Source of the DNA: Limnobaculum zhutongyuii
GTDB taxonomy: Bacteria > Pseudomonadota > Gammaproteobacteria > Enterobacterales > Enterobacteriaceae
Direction of reading: 5' to 3'
Length of the DNA stretch: 64,000 nt
Assembly (NCBI RefSeq): GCF_004295645.1
Contig: NZ_CP034752.1
Location: 2,170,001 to 2,234,000 of the forward strand
Position 1 is the first letter of the stretch. The number at the start of each line of letters is the position of its first letter. The translations under genes were made by a program, and so were the position numbers. Shown here piece after piece: positions 34,012-43,452 of the stretch. A model generated the notes under the pieces. The model saw only the letters and a program-made list of their open reading frames with translations, was not told the origin of the DNA and searched no databases.

Positions 34012-34057
34012 AAACGATCGGTCATCAATATATAATCTCTTTGATGAACGATCGTTT
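34012..34057 (-). terminator. Terminator of yajD (possibly bidirectional)
   Basis: Outer arms AAACGATCG/CGATCGTTT and inner arms TCATCAA/TTGATGA form a long hairpin. On the minus strand it is followed by a T-rich run, as expected for the leftward yajD transcript. Confidence 0.65.
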
Positions 34058-34075
34058 GTGACACTGTCCCTTTGG

Positions 34076-34420
34076 CTATTTTTTATTCATTAAATCACGC
34101 AAATTAGCAAACGGATTATGGGTTGCCAGCCCTTGATCCTGTTGTGCATCTTCCCCGGCAACTACCGTTGAGCCATAGATATCCGCTTCGGTATATTTCG
34201 AGTGCTCATGGTCGTGGCAAAACAGACATAACATTTCCCAATTGCTGCCATCTTCCGGATTATTCGAGTGATCGTGATCGACATGGTGTACCGTCAGCTC
34301 TCTTAAGTTGGAATAGACAAATTCGCGGGAACATCTGCCGCAAACCCAGGGAAACAGCTTCAGGGCTTTTTCACGATAGCCATTTTCAAGTTTGGCGTAG
34401 TTCTTTGGTATATAGGCCAT
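34076..34420 (-). CDS. yajD: YajD family HNH nuclease
   Basis: The 114-residue protein is nearly collinear with E. coli YajD. It has CGRCSREF and LFCHDHEH as zinc-binding cysteine/histidine pairs and an HNH-type core HHVDHDHSNNPEDGSNWE. HNH proteins cut DNA, but YajD's cellular target is not known. It has AAGG six bases before the ATG and is monocistronic. Confidence 0.9.
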   Translation of the reverse strand: MAYIPKNYAKLENGYREKALKLFPWVCGRCSREFVYSNLRELTVHHVDHDHSNNPEDGSNWEMLCLFCHDHEHSKYTEADIYGSTVVAGEDAQQDQGLATHNPFANLRDLMNKK

Positions 34421-34548
34421 ATAAAACCTTCAGATTAAAAAATCAAAACCTTGTCTGCCTGATATCTTATAGTTAAACCACTCGCCTTAACAAACAGAAA
34501 AAACACGTGATACCAATGCACTGGTGCCTTATGGTAAACGTTTTAACA

Positions 34549-36117
34549 TCATGACATTAGCTTCAGACAATGAGTCACTTCAATATTATCAATGAAATGC
34601 CGATCGTGGCTGACAACCATCAGCGTTCCGTTATAACCGGCTATCGCCTGTTCAAACATTTGTCGGGCATGTAAATCCAGATGGTTGTCCGGCTCATCCA
34701 GCAATAATATCGAAGCCGGTTGTGAACCGCTGGTTATTGCCAGTAATGCCAATCTGACCCGCTGTCCTCCGCTAAGCGAACCTGCCAGCTTAAACACGTT
34801 ATCTCGCCGAAAACCAATATTGGCTAACTGAGTCCGGTATTCACTTTCTGTCAGGCCTGATGCCAGATAACGCAGGTTATCCAAAACCGATAGCGAACCC
34901 TGAAGCAGTGACTGATGCTGGTCGAAATAAGCAATACGCCCCTGCATTTTCACTGTACCCGACTGAGGTATTATCTTCCCTGTCAGAATTTTCAATAGCG
35001 TTGATTTACCACAACCATTATTACCCTGTAACCAGTAGCGTTCGCCGGGGAAGATGGTTTGGGTTATCTCCCCCTGATAACCATAAGGCATGATCAACTT
35101 ATCCATCTGAACAGCATAACGACTCTTTTTGTTCTGGGTATCAATAACCATATTTAATGCTTTAGGTTGTTGTAGCTTTTGTTGCATATCGGCAATGGTG
35201 GTTTGCGTCTGCTCAATTTTACGGTCTGCATGGCGTAAGCTTGAAGATCGACGCATCTCGGCGCTGTTTTTCATTTTATCCAGCAACAACAGGCACTGGC
35301 TGCCGCTGTCGCGCAACTTTTTACCGCTCTTAGCGCGTTTTTCCGCGCGTTCAATGCTGTTTTGTTGCGCAATGCGTAATGTTTTAAGCTGCTCCTTCTG
35401 ATGAGTTAACTGTCGCAATTGTGCAGAGTGCTGCTCCTGCTTTTGCTGCTGGTATAGACTGTAATTTCCACCATAGCTTCGCAAGTGACCGTCAGACAGT
35501 TCATGAATCTGCGGCATCTGTTCCAGTAAATCGCGATCGTGGCTAATCAACAGTAAGTTTCCTGTATAGCGTTCGATTTCCTGTTGGAGCCATCGACGAC
35601 CGGCTAAATCAAGGTGGTTGCCAGGCTCATCAAGAATCAGCCAGTCATGATTACCGGTAAATAGTTTCCACAGCATTAACCGGGTTTGCTCTCCTCCGCT
35701 AAGGGAGGCGACCTCCCGTTGCGGATCGGCAGCAATGTGAATATCCGCTAATTGATGCCTTAACTGCTCTTCCAGTAGCCAGTTATCTTCCGCCAACAGC
35801 AAGTCCTGCGGGCTGAAATAACCAGATAACACTCGACGCAACGCAGCTAAACGCGCGTCCTGACCAAGAAAATCAGCAATGGTTATCCGATCAGAATAAT
35901 GTTGCTGAGTTAAAAAACCCGGAGATATTGGCCCAATCAAGGTACCGGCATCGGGTAAATATTGTCCACAAATCAGCGCTGCCAATACCGATTTGCCACT
36001 ACCGTTGTCACCAACGATACCCTGTTTACCCGGCAAGAAACTATGGCTCAATTGTTGAAAAATCACCCTGTCACTGCTGAACTGAAAATGCAGTTGGTGA
36101 AGAGAAATTGCGGTCAT
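34549..36117 (-). CDS. ABC-F family ATPase (non-housekeeping type)
   Basis: The 522-residue protein has two ATPase domains and no membrane segments. Walker A motifs are GDNGSGKSVLA and GNNGCGKSTLL, ABC signatures LSGGEQTRL and LSGGQRVRL, and Walker B LILDEPGNHLDL and LLLDEPDNHLDL. A Gln/Lys/Arg-rich linker (about residues 205-320) joins them. This is the ABC-F architecture of ribosome-bound factors, including antibiotic-resistance proteins. It does not look like EttA, Uup, YbiT or YheS, so the function is open. GAGGTG precedes the ATG. It stands alone. Confidence 0.83.
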   Translation of the reverse strand: MTAISLHQLHFQFSSDRVIFQQLSHSFLPGKQGIVGDNGSGKSVLAALICGQYLPDAGTLIGPISPGFLTQQHYSDRITIADFLGQDARLAALRRVLSGYFSPQDLLLAEDNWLLEEQLRHQLADIHIAADPQREVASLSGGEQTRLMLWKLFTGNHDWLILDEPGNHLDLAGRRWLQQEIERYTGNLLLISHDRDLLEQMPQIHELSDGHLRSYGGNYSLYQQQKQEQHSAQLRQLTHQKEQLKTLRIAQQNSIERAEKRAKSGKKLRDSGSQCLLLLDKMKNSAEMRRSSSLRHADRKIEQTQTTIADMQQKLQQPKALNMVIDTQNKKSRYAVQMDKLIMPYGYQGEITQTIFPGERYWLQGNNGCGKSTLLKILTGKIIPQSGTVKMQGRIAYFDQHQSLLQGSLSVLDNLRYLASGLTESEYRTQLANIGFRRDNVFKLAGSLSGGQRVRLALLAITSGSQPASILLLDEPDNHLDLHARQMFEQAIAGYNGTLMVVSHDRHFIDNIEVTHCLKLMS

Positions 36118-36832
36118 TTATCACCTCAAAAATCAATATGGCGATAAGACAGAGCATCAATATGCTAAAAAACGATGAGCAAAAAAAAGATGGTGATGTT
36201 TGCGCATATATAACCCTGCCTCAAAAAAGATGGATATCTGTTATCGGCAATTCAGGGTTATTTATTCATTTCGGCGCAAACTCCAGTCAGATAGGAGTGT
36301 TTACTTTAGCAAATTGTCTTTTGGTTATACAAGCGAATAACTAAAACGCCAGTCAGTCTGGTGTGTCATTTTTATTATCTGTCTTCAGGCAATGGTCACA
36401 TTATTGGATATTCAGTTCTTATAAACGGTATTACTTAAAGTAACTAATCCATTCATCTGAATAACAAAAAACATACAATACATTATCTTATTAAATCAAT
36501 AATACTCGCCACATTGAACCATCCTGTAAGCCTTGTCATATCTGGCTTTCATCAATTTATTTATGATAAAATTTTACTGTGTGGCGACTAATTATTGCCA
36601 AACGGGTTTAAGTGCTATAAGGTACGCCCCCTGCGTTCACCCCAGCGGATGAAAAGCGTGTGGCTTTTCAACGTTTCATTGAGCTCTCTTTAATCAGACA
36701 TTCATTCTCATGTCGCTTTGATTTAAGGGTTTCACTGAAAATGAGCGCAACATCGATTATTTCAGGTGTAGTGCTATATCAAATACATATAGGCTGCATT
36801 GGTCAGGGCTTTTGGGAAGGGCTTGGAAAATA
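36118..36832. other. Intergenic region upstream of the APC permease
   Basis: About 715 bases, AT-rich on the left, without a convincing gene. The frame at 36108-36344 overlaps the ABC-F start and lacks a ribosome site. A GAAAAGC-GTGTG-GCTTTTC hairpin (36651-36669) lies about 165 bases before the permease start and may be part of its leader. I see nothing else definable. Confidence 0.5.
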
Positions 36833-38185
36833 ATGCAACACAATGCGGTACGTATGACAAGAGTATTAACCACCCCTGCGTTAGTATTCTTTGGATTGGC
36901 CTATATGGTTCCTTTAGGTATCTTCACCACTTATGGTCAAGTTACTGTACTCAGCGAAGGCCATCTGCCTGTCGCTTATGTTATCACCTTAGCAGCCGTT
37001 CTTTTTACAGCTCTCAGTTACTGTCGAATGACCAGCGCCCTGCCTCTTTCAGGTTCGGCCTACTCTTATGTTCAAAAAACATTTGGTGGCAACCTTGGCT
37101 TTCTGGTGGGCTGGACACAACTGCTCGACTATCTGTTTCTGCCGATCATCAATTACATGGCGATTGGTATCTATTTGCATGCTGAATTTCCGGCGATTCC
37201 AATGTGGGCAATCATTTGCACCACCATATTTATCGTAACGTCGTTAAATATTTTAGGAATTAAACTGGTTAGCTCAATGAATATGCTAATCATCGTCATG
37301 CAATTACTCTTTATTGCACTGTTCCTCTATCTCTGTTTCCAGACGCCAATTGATTTTGATATCGAAACCTTAATGGCACCGATTACCATTGTGCAGGGAC
37401 AAACATCCGGATTATTCGCTGGCGCGGCCATACTCTGTCTGGCTTTTCTCGGTTTTGATGCCATTTCAACCATGGCTGAAGAGACCAAAGATGCCAAGCG
37501 TGCCCTGCCACGCGCCATTATGTATACCGTATTTATTGCCGGTGTGATGTTTATCATCATCTCTTACTGTTCTCATTTGGTGTATCCGGCGTGGCAGGAT
37601 TTTCTTCCGGATACAGATACCGCAACGCTGGCGGTGATGCGTAAAGTTGGCGGCGCGCTGCTGGCTTCGGCTTTCACCTTTGCTTATGTCATTGGTGTGT
37701 TTGCTTCCGCTATGACCTCTCAGGCCAGTATTGTGCGGATCTTCTATGCGATGGGGCGTGAAGGTGTGGTACCTAAATCGGTATTTGCCTATATTCACCC
37801 ACGTCTGAAAACCCCGGTACTGTCGATTATCTTTGTTGGTGTGACTTCTCTGTTTGCTCTGGTGCTGTCACTCAATATGGTGGTGTCAATGATCAGCTTT
37901 GGTGCACTGATTGCCTTTACCTTCGTTAACCTGACGGTAATTAAGCATTTCGTCATTGACAGCAAAACGCCTCACAGCGCCATGAAATTATTCACCTATC
38001 TGATTTTGCCATCCATTGGTGTTCTGTTGACCCTGTGGTTATGGACCAGCCTGGACGGCTATGCCCTTACCGTTGGTCTGGTTTGGTTATCGATTGGTGC
38101 GCTTTATCTGGCCTTTATTACCCGAGGCTTCAGTAAAACGCCTCCGGCAATCTCCGCTGAAGAGGTTGACCTGATTATTGGCTAA
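36833..38185 (+). CDS. APC-family amino acid/polyamine permease (PlaP/PuuP-like)
   Basis: The 450-residue inner-membrane protein has about twelve hydrophobic segments. FFGLAYMVPLGIFTTYGQVT, SGSAYSYVQKTFGG, LGFDAISTMAEETKDAKRA and VFASAMTSQASIVRIFYAMG match PlaP/PuuP-type putrescine permeases. The ATG at 36833 is chosen; an upstream TTG (36812) and a later ATG (36854) are possible. It is followed by its own terminator and then an amidohydrolase gene that may act on a related substrate. The substrate is most likely a polyamine or amino acid. Confidence 0.8.
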   Translation: MQHNAVRMTRVLTTPALVFFGLAYMVPLGIFTTYGQVTVLSEGHLPVAYVITLAAVLFTALSYCRMTSALPLSGSAYSYVQKTFGGNLGFLVGWTQLLDYLFLPIINYMAIGIYLHAEFPAIPMWAIICTTIFIVTSLNILGIKLVSSMNMLIIVMQLLFIALFLYLCFQTPIDFDIETLMAPITIVQGQTSGLFAGAAILCLAFLGFDAISTMAEETKDAKRALPRAIMYTVFIAGVMFIIISYCSHLVYPAWQDFLPDTDTATLAVMRKVGGALLASAFTFAYVIGVFASAMTSQASIVRIFYAMGREGVVPKSVFAYIHPRLKTPVLSIIFVGVTSLFALVLSLNMVVSMISFGALIAFTFVNLTVIKHFVIDSKTPHSAMKLFTYLILPSIGVLLTLWLWTSLDGYALTVGLVWLSIGALYLAFITRGFSKTPPAISAEEVDLIIG

Positions 38186-38220
38186 GGTTACCCACCAATG
38201 GGTTTCAGGAGCCGCCTGAG

Positions 38221-38252
38221 CGGGGAGAATTTAATTCTCCCCGTTTTGTTAT
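38221..38252 (+). terminator. Terminator of the APC permease gene
   Basis: CGGGGAGAAT/ATTCTCCCCG is a perfect 10-bp stem with a 3-base loop, followed by TTTTGTTATTTTT, 35 bases past the stop. Confidence 0.8.
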
Positions 38253-38391
38253 TTTTAGCCTCCCCCTTTTGTCCTGTTGCTTATGCCTCCACCGGAGATA
38301 TAACGCATACAACAGTGGGAATTTAACATCGGCTGACGCGATTAATTGCGCCAGCCCGTAACATTTTTAATCAACAACTGGATGATTGACG

Positions 38392-40122
38392 ATGAGTAAT
38401 ACCGTAGCCGACGTCATTTATTTTAATGGATATATCTACACCGCAGATGCTCAAAACAGCGTCGTTGATGCTATTGCGATTGCGGCTGGCAGGGTTCTGG
38501 CCTGTGGCGATATTCAACAGCTTCAATCTTATGTCGGAGCAAAAACCGAACAAATCGATTTGCAGGGAAAAATGATGATGCCGGGCATCATCGATGGTCA
38601 TATGCACCCATTCTGGGGTGGTGAGCAGCTGTCTGGCTGTCATTTGAACTATGAATCACTGACTATCGAACAGATTCTGGCGCGCGTACAGCAACATCTG
38701 GATAAAGATGTATTGAAAGGCGAAAACGACTGGTTAAAAGTGACCGCCTGGTTGCGCCAGGGCATGATTCCAGCCGGTATCGATATGTACCGTTCCGATA
38801 TGGATCGCCTGAATACCAAACGTCCGGTGATCCTGTTCTCTAACGACTGCCATACCATGCTGGCTAACAGCCGTGCTTTGGAACTGTTCGGCATTGATAA
38901 AAATGCGCCTGAACCGAGCGATGGCAAAATAGGTAAATATCCAAATGGTGAGCTTAACGGCATACTGGAAGATGCCCCGGCAATGCGGGCGGTTGACAGT
39001 ATTCCTTCTTTGACAGCTGAACAGGCAGTAAAAGTGGCGGCGCTGGTGCAGAACGCCCTTAACGCTCAAGGTGTCACCGCGGTGATGGACGCACGGGTTT
39101 CAGCCAAACAATTGGATGCCTTTAGCGAACTGCAAAAGCAAGGTCAACTTACCCTGCGTTTTCAGGCGGCCCGAGAGATCACGCCAGATGATGCTCATAG
39201 TGTAGAAGCCGTTGCCGGAGCGGTAGAAAAAGCCGTTGAGTTTGCAAACCGCTACCATCAAGCCGAATGGCAACCAGAACCGGGAATCGGCTTACGTAAT
39301 ATCAAGATGTTTGTTGATGGCGTCTTACAGCCACCGACCATGACCGCTTCTCTGCTGGAACCTTATACCATTAATAAAGGCACTGAGACTGAACCGGACT
39401 GGCAGGTTACCGATCGCTATGGTGACCTCTATTTTACCCCTGAAATTCTTGATGAACTGATGGAGAAAATTGCCGCCGCAGGTTTCGACCCACATCTGCA
39501 CACTGTGGGTGAAGGGGCGGTCTCCATCGCTCTGGATGCCATTGAAAAAATGCGAATTGCCCATCCGGATAAAGATATTCGCCCGGGGCTAGCCCATAAC
39601 GAACTGGTTAACGCCAAAGATTATGCCCGTTTTGCCCGTCTGGGAGCCATTGCCTGCCTTTCTTTCCAATGGGCAGCCCCAACGCCAGAACTGATCGTTG
39701 CAGAGCGCCATATGTTGGGAGAACAGCGTTTTCAGGAGCTGGAACCTATCGCTAAATTTATCGATGCCGGCGCCGTTGTGGCATTTGGCAGCGACTGGCC
39801 AATTGATGGCTTAGATGAATGGTACGACCTGAAGGTCGCGGCCACCCGTCAGGGACGTACTGTGGATGGCGTCACACCACCGAGACTGGACAATGACCGC
39901 AACCTGACCGTTACTGAAGTGCTGCGTGCTGCAACTATCGACTCCGCTTACGCTCAACACCGTGAAGATGTTATCGGTTCGCTGGAGGTCGGTAAATTTG
40001 CCGATATGATTGTTCTGGACCGTAATGTGTTCAATATTCCCGCGGAAGATATCGAAAACGTAAAAGTACTGCGTACGGTGGTTGGCGGGAAGATGGTATA
40101 TAACAGCGCGTCGAAGGCGTGA
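38392..40122 (+). CDS. YtcJ-type amidohydrolase (metal-dependent, family 3)
   Basis: The 576-residue protein begins with the small beta-domain (ADVIYFNGYIYTAD) and has the HxH metal motif DGHMHPFWGG, a late FGSDWPIDG with the metal-linked Asp, HTVGEGAV and a C-terminal GKFADMIVLDRNVF. It belongs to the YtcJ-like amidohydrolases, of which N-substituted formamide deformylase (NfdA) is a known member. No signal peptide is visible. ATG 38392 is chosen over an upstream TTG. It may process a substrate brought in by the upstream permease, but the intervening terminator argues for separate transcription. Confidence 0.82.
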   Translation: MSNTVADVIYFNGYIYTADAQNSVVDAIAIAAGRVLACGDIQQLQSYVGAKTEQIDLQGKMMMPGIIDGHMHPFWGGEQLSGCHLNYESLTIEQILARVQQHLDKDVLKGENDWLKVTAWLRQGMIPAGIDMYRSDMDRLNTKRPVILFSNDCHTMLANSRALELFGIDKNAPEPSDGKIGKYPNGELNGILEDAPAMRAVDSIPSLTAEQAVKVAALVQNALNAQGVTAVMDARVSAKQLDAFSELQKQGQLTLRFQAAREITPDDAHSVEAVAGAVEKAVEFANRYHQAEWQPEPGIGLRNIKMFVDGVLQPPTMTASLLEPYTINKGTETEPDWQVTDRYGDLYFTPEILDELMEKIAAAGFDPHLHTVGEGAVSIALDAIEKMRIAHPDKDIRPGLAHNELVNAKDYARFARLGAIACLSFQWAAPTPELIVAERHMLGEQRFQELEPIAKFIDAGAVVAFGSDWPIDGLDEWYDLKVAATRQGRTVDGVTPPRLDNDRNLTVTEVLRAATIDSAYAQHREDVIGSLEVGKFADMIVLDRNVFNIPAEDIENVKVLRTVVGGKMVYNSASKA

Positions 40123-40143
40123 TATAGCCTCTAAGCAGTAAAT

Positions 40144-40179
40144 AAAAACACGCCCGATATGATTACCGGGCGTGTTTTT
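40144..40179. terminator. Bidirectional terminator between amidohydrolase and tyrB
   Basis: AAAAACACGCCCG (40144-40156) pairs perfectly with CGGGCGTGTTTTT (40167-40179). It sits between convergent genes and has A/T runs on both sides. Confidence 0.85.
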
Positions 40180-40185
40180 TATTCT

Positions 40186-41379
40186 CTACAATACTTCAGA
40201 AAATGCCTTGGCTACTCGCTCAACGTTAGCGCCGTTTAATCCGGTCAGGCACATACGGCCATTTCTCACCAGATAGATAGCATATTCATTTTTCAGTCGA
40301 TCAACCTGTTCTGGCGTTAAGCCGGTATAGCTGAACATGCCGGTTTGTTTCACCAGATAGCTTGAGTCGCGTCCCGGTAATGCCTGAGTCATCACCTCAA
40401 CCATCTTTTGACGCATTTGCAGAATGCGAGTGCGCATCTCTGCCACTTCACTCATCCACATCGCTTTTAGCTGCGGATCGGACAGAACGGTTGCAACAAC
40501 CTGTGCACCACTCAATGGCGGGCTTGAATAGTTACGACGCACTGTTGCTTTAAGCTGCCCCAGCACTCTGGTCGCTTCATCGGCGTTATCACAAAAAACC
40601 GAAAGACCACCGCAACGTTCACCATAAATAGAGAAATTCTTTGAATATGAGTTAGACAGCAAACAGGCAATGCCCGCTTTAGCGACGGCACGAATGGCAT
40701 AGGCATCTTCATCTAAACCTTTACTAAAGCCCTGATAAGCAATATCCATAAAGGCGATCAGTTCACGTTCCGCCAGAACCTCGACCACTTTGTCCCACTG
40801 TTCAGGCAGCAGATCGGCCCCTGTTGGGTTATGGCAGCACGGGTGTAACAGGACGATGCTTTTTGCCGGTAATGTCTTCAGGGTTGCCAGCATTTGCTCA
40901 AAGGCAACACCTCGGGTTTCACTGTCAAAATAGGGATAACGATTAACCTTGATCCCTGCCCCTTCAAAAATCGCCACATGGTTATCCCAAGTAGGATTAC
41001 TGACCCAAACCTCTGACTCAGGGAAATAGGTATGCAAGAAATCTGCCCCTACCTTTAAAGCACCGGAACCACCCAGCGTTTGAATTGTCGCCACACGATT
41101 AGCCACTAACGCCGGATTATCCTCTCCCAATAACAGATGTTGAGTTACCGTGCGGTAAACAGGCATGCCGTCCATCGGTAAATATACCAGAGGGTCATGA
41201 TTGGTTTTAAATAGTCTTTCTCTTGCCTGGGATACTGAATCTAAAACAGGAATTCGCCCTTGCTCATCATAGTAAAGACCGATGCTCAAGTTCACCTTTG
41301 ACTCACGCTTATCTTTAGAAAACTCTTCCATCAGAGAAAGAATTGGATCTCCGGCATATGCATTAACGTGTTGAAACAT
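40186..41379 (-). CDS. tyrB: Aromatic amino acid aminotransferase TyrB
   Basis: The 397-residue class-I aminotransferase is collinear with E. coli TyrB. It has QTLGGSGALKVGADF, VWVSNPTWDNH, LHPCCHNPTGADL, the PLP lysine in SNSYSKNFSIYGERCG and YSSPPLSGAQVV. It makes tyrosine, phenylalanine and some leucine from keto acids in the cytoplasm. The start follows AGGGGTAGGGA. Monocistronic. I see no clear TyrR box (TGTAAA-N6-TTTACA) in the 296-base upstream spacer. Confidence 0.92.
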   Translation of the reverse strand: MFQHVNAYAGDPILSLMEEFSKDKRESKVNLSIGLYYDEQGRIPVLDSVSQARERLFKTNHDPLVYLPMDGMPVYRTVTQHLLLGEDNPALVANRVATIQTLGGSGALKVGADFLHTYFPESEVWVSNPTWDNHVAIFEGAGIKVNRYPYFDSETRGVAFEQMLATLKTLPAKSIVLLHPCCHNPTGADLLPEQWDKVVEVLAERELIAFMDIAYQGFSKGLDEDAYAIRAVAKAGIACLLSNSYSKNFSIYGERCGGLSVFCDNADEATRVLGQLKATVRRNYSSPPLSGAQVVATVLSDPQLKAMWMSEVAEMRTRILQMRQKMVEVMTQALPGRDSSYLVKQTGMFSYTGLTPEQVDRLKNEYAIYLVRNGRMCLTGLNGANVERVAKAFSEVL

Positions 41380-41675
41380 TCCCTACCCCTTAAGTTGACT
41401 GCGCTCTTCTCTATACAGGCGTTTATTTATCATTAACAAAAACAGATAACAGTTTTCTTTTTTTAGAAGACATATATAAACAATGTGGAACTGATAGCGT
41501 TAATTTAAAGCAATCGCACCTGAAACTGCTTTAACCTCCCCCCACATTACCCTGAAAGTAAAAAACTCGCCAGTAACATGATTATCCCGTTTTTATCCGT
41601 TCGGATATTTCTGGATAATCGGTAAAAATCGTTGCTAAGCTTAGTGCTTATGAATAACCAAAGAGCAAACTCTCC

Positions 41676-42275
41676 ATGACCACTCAAAATGACCAGCGTC
41701 ATCAGCAGCGTCAACAAAAAATCAAACAGCAGGTTGATGAACGAATCGCTGCTGCCACTCAGGATCGCGGACTCCTGTTAATTTTGACCGGAAATGGTAA
41801 AGGTAAAAGTACTGCCGCCTTTGGTACCGTAGCCCGAGCCGTTGGCCATGGCCAGCAGGCAGCGGTTATTCAGTTTATTAAAGGGACCTGGGAGTGTGGG
41901 GAACGTAATCTGTTATCCCAGCATGGTGTAGAGTTTCAGGTGATGTCGACTGGCTTTACCTGGGAAACACAAAATAAGGCCAGTGATACTTTAGCTGCGC
42001 AAGAAGTATGGCAACACGGCAAACGAATGTTATCCAATGCGTTATTAGACCTGGTAGTACTGGACGAACTGACCTATATGATCACCTATGGTTATGTCGA
42101 ACTGGAAGAGGTTATACAGGCGCTACAAGACCGACCACAGGGGCAAACGGTTATCATTACAGGACGAGGTTGTCATCGCGCTCTAATTGAGATGGCAGAT
42201 ACGGTTAGCGAACTACGCCCGGTAAAACACGCTTTTGATCAGGGATTGCAGGCCAGACAGGGAATTGACTGGTAA
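41676..42275 (+). CDS. cobO: Cob(I)yrinic acid a,c-diamide adenosyltransferase
   Basis: The 199-residue protein has the P-loop LTGNGKGKSTAAFGTVARA, the family motif QFIKGTWECGER and LDELTYMI. CobO/BtuR transfers the 5'-deoxyadenosyl group from ATP to cob(I)alamin in the cytoplasm. It is the only cob gene on the left side of the quorum-sensing cassette; cobUSCT lies on the other side. No cobalamin riboswitch motif is visible upstream. Confidence 0.92.
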   Translation: MTTQNDQRHQQRQQKIKQQVDERIAAATQDRGLLLILTGNGKGKSTAAFGTVARAVGHGQQAAVIQFIKGTWECGERNLLSQHGVEFQVMSTGFTWETQNKASDTLAAQEVWQHGKRMLSNALLDLVVLDELTYMITYGYVELEEVIQALQDRPQGQTVIITGRGCHRALIEMADTVSELRPVKHAFDQGLQARQGIDW

Positions 42276-42293
42276 AACAGCAAAAAAAGCTAA

Positions 42294-42334
42294 ATAGCCA
42301 ATAAATCATGTTTTCAACATAACGTATTGGCTAT
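42294..42334. terminator. Hairpin between convergent cobO and luxI
   Basis: ATAGCCAATA (42294-42303) pairs perfectly with TATTGGCTAT (42325-42334), and an inner ATGTT-TTC-AACAT stem lies between. There is no T-run, so termination activity is uncertain. Confidence 0.4.
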
Positions 42335-42368
42335 GGGTACAGGTACAACCCGTGGATGGAGAATACTG

Positions 42369-42926
42369 CTATCTCACATTAATGATACAGGCAATCACCG
42401 GATGACCATCAACCAGTACCGGCGGCCCTCCCCGGTGGACGTCGTAGCCTAATCCTTTAATCAATCGTTCCACGGCAAGTGGAGAGACGGTGACAATGGT
42501 TTTCACATTATATTGAGCAAGATAGTTTATTGATTCTTTTAATAAACCAGCAGCAACAACCGATGAAAGGCTGCCCCGCTGCTTCTCCAGCGCGGACGAG
42601 TTTAAATCCAGCGCAGAGAAACGAGATATTTCCCAGATATAAGGTGAACTTGGAGGGTGGTTTCCATTGAGTAATTCAGGAAACACTTCACTTAACAAAT
42701 AGGGCTCCGTAGTCGGTAACAACCTGGAGCAACCAATGATCTCTTTCTGGCTATTTCTGGCGATAACGTACACCGTATCAGGCTTATCAAACTGATCTCG
42801 CTCATATCCAATTGGGGTGTTTAGCTCCCAACCCAGTTTCTCAACAAAAACTTTATAGCGATATGCCGCAAGCTCATTTTCTAATCCAGAAGGTAAGTTA
42901 CGCGGTGAACCTGATAAAAATTCCAT
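42369..42926 (-). CDS. Acyl-homoserine-lactone synthase (LuxI family, CepI-like)
   Basis: The 185-residue protein has all the LuxI invariant residues: Arg and Phe in AAYRYKVFVEKLGW with the Trp, acidic residues in ERDQFDKPDT, Arg in GCSRLLPTT, and Glu/Arg in IWEISRF. It makes an N-acyl-homoserine lactone from S-adenosylmethionine and an acyl carrier protein. The segments RLLPTTEPYLLSEVF and ERDQFDKPDTVYVIAR are closer to Burkholderia CepI (an octanoyl-HSL synthase) than to enteric EsaI/YenI, which suggests acquisition. ATG 42926 is chosen over an upstream GTG. A lux-box-like site lies 67-86 bases upstream. Confidence 0.9.
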   Translation of the reverse strand: MEFLSGSPRNLPSGLENELAAYRYKVFVEKLGWELNTPIGYERDQFDKPDTVYVIARNSQKEIIGCSRLLPTTEPYLLSEVFPELLNGNHPPSSPYIWEISRFSALDLNSSALEKQRGSLSSVVAAGLLKESINYLAQYNVKTIVTVSPLAVERLIKGLGYDVHRGGPPVLVDGHPVIACIINVR

Positions 42927-42992
42927 GATATATTTTCCCACACTGTAAATTTATTGGAAAAATATATTAATAACATTGGATTACGGAGCGTA

Positions 42993-43012
42993 ACCTGACA
43001 GATCTACTAGCT
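42993..43012. promoter_or_regulatory. Lux-box-like site upstream of luxI
   Basis: The 20-base element beginning ACCTG and ending TAGCT has imperfect dyad symmetry (six of ten positions pair) and keeps the ACCTG left half of the lux-box consensus. Its position before luxI fits LuxR control; the match is weak. Confidence 0.35.
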
Positions 43013-43023
43013 ATCGCACGGAG

Positions 43024-43452
43024 TTACTGAGTGATAAACTGAAATATTTTCTCATTCCAATCGATTTCAGCTATTTTGTTATCAAGTTGTCGCTGTATAT
43101 ATCCCTCTTCATCCGTTTCATTCTGTAAGTTTTCATCCATATAAAAAGCGATATTGCTAAAGATTGGTCCAATTTTCACATACTGACAATTGGCGTTTTC
43201 ATAACGCAGCTCCCAATCCCAACCTATTGATAAAATGGGAGTTATCTGACTTACCCATTCGGTATAACCCGTAATGGCGGTAATCACTCCCCCCTGAAAG
43301 CGTAATTCTTCAGGTTCCGCATGTGCCGCAGAATAGAGGTGGGTAAATTTAACATTTTTAAAGAAATCGACATCGACTTTAACGCGATAATCCACGCTGG
43401 CTGCATGGCATTCATCATGATTTTCAATATTAATGTCTTTCTTGTTCTGCAC
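43024..43452 (-). CDS. RsaM/AbaM-like quorum-sensing regulator (DUF4902 type)
   Basis: The small soluble protein has 142 residues from GTG 43452. An ATG at 43458 lies directly against AAGGAG, while the GTG two codons on has ideal spacing, so GTG is preferred. It contains GGVITAITGYTEWVSQ and LSIGWDWELRY; the TEW and IGWDW pattern, the length and the position between luxI and luxR fit the RsaM/AbaM family, which lowers AHL synthesis in Burkholderia, Pseudomonas and Acinetobacter. It has no HTH. Family assignment rests on motif memory plus context, so it is probable rather than certain. Confidence 0.6.
   Translation of the reverse strand: MQNKKDINIENHDECHAASVDYRVKVDVDFFKNVKFTHLYSAAHAEPEELRFQGGVITAITGYTEWVSQITPILSIGWDWELRYENANCQYVKIGPIFSNIAFYMDENLQNETDEEGYIQRQLDNKIAEIDWNEKIFQFITQ

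Noticed and set aside
36108..36344. 78-codon frame right of the ABC-F gene
   Set aside because: It overlaps the ABC-F start in antisense, has no ribosome site and a composition like translated AT-rich spacer.
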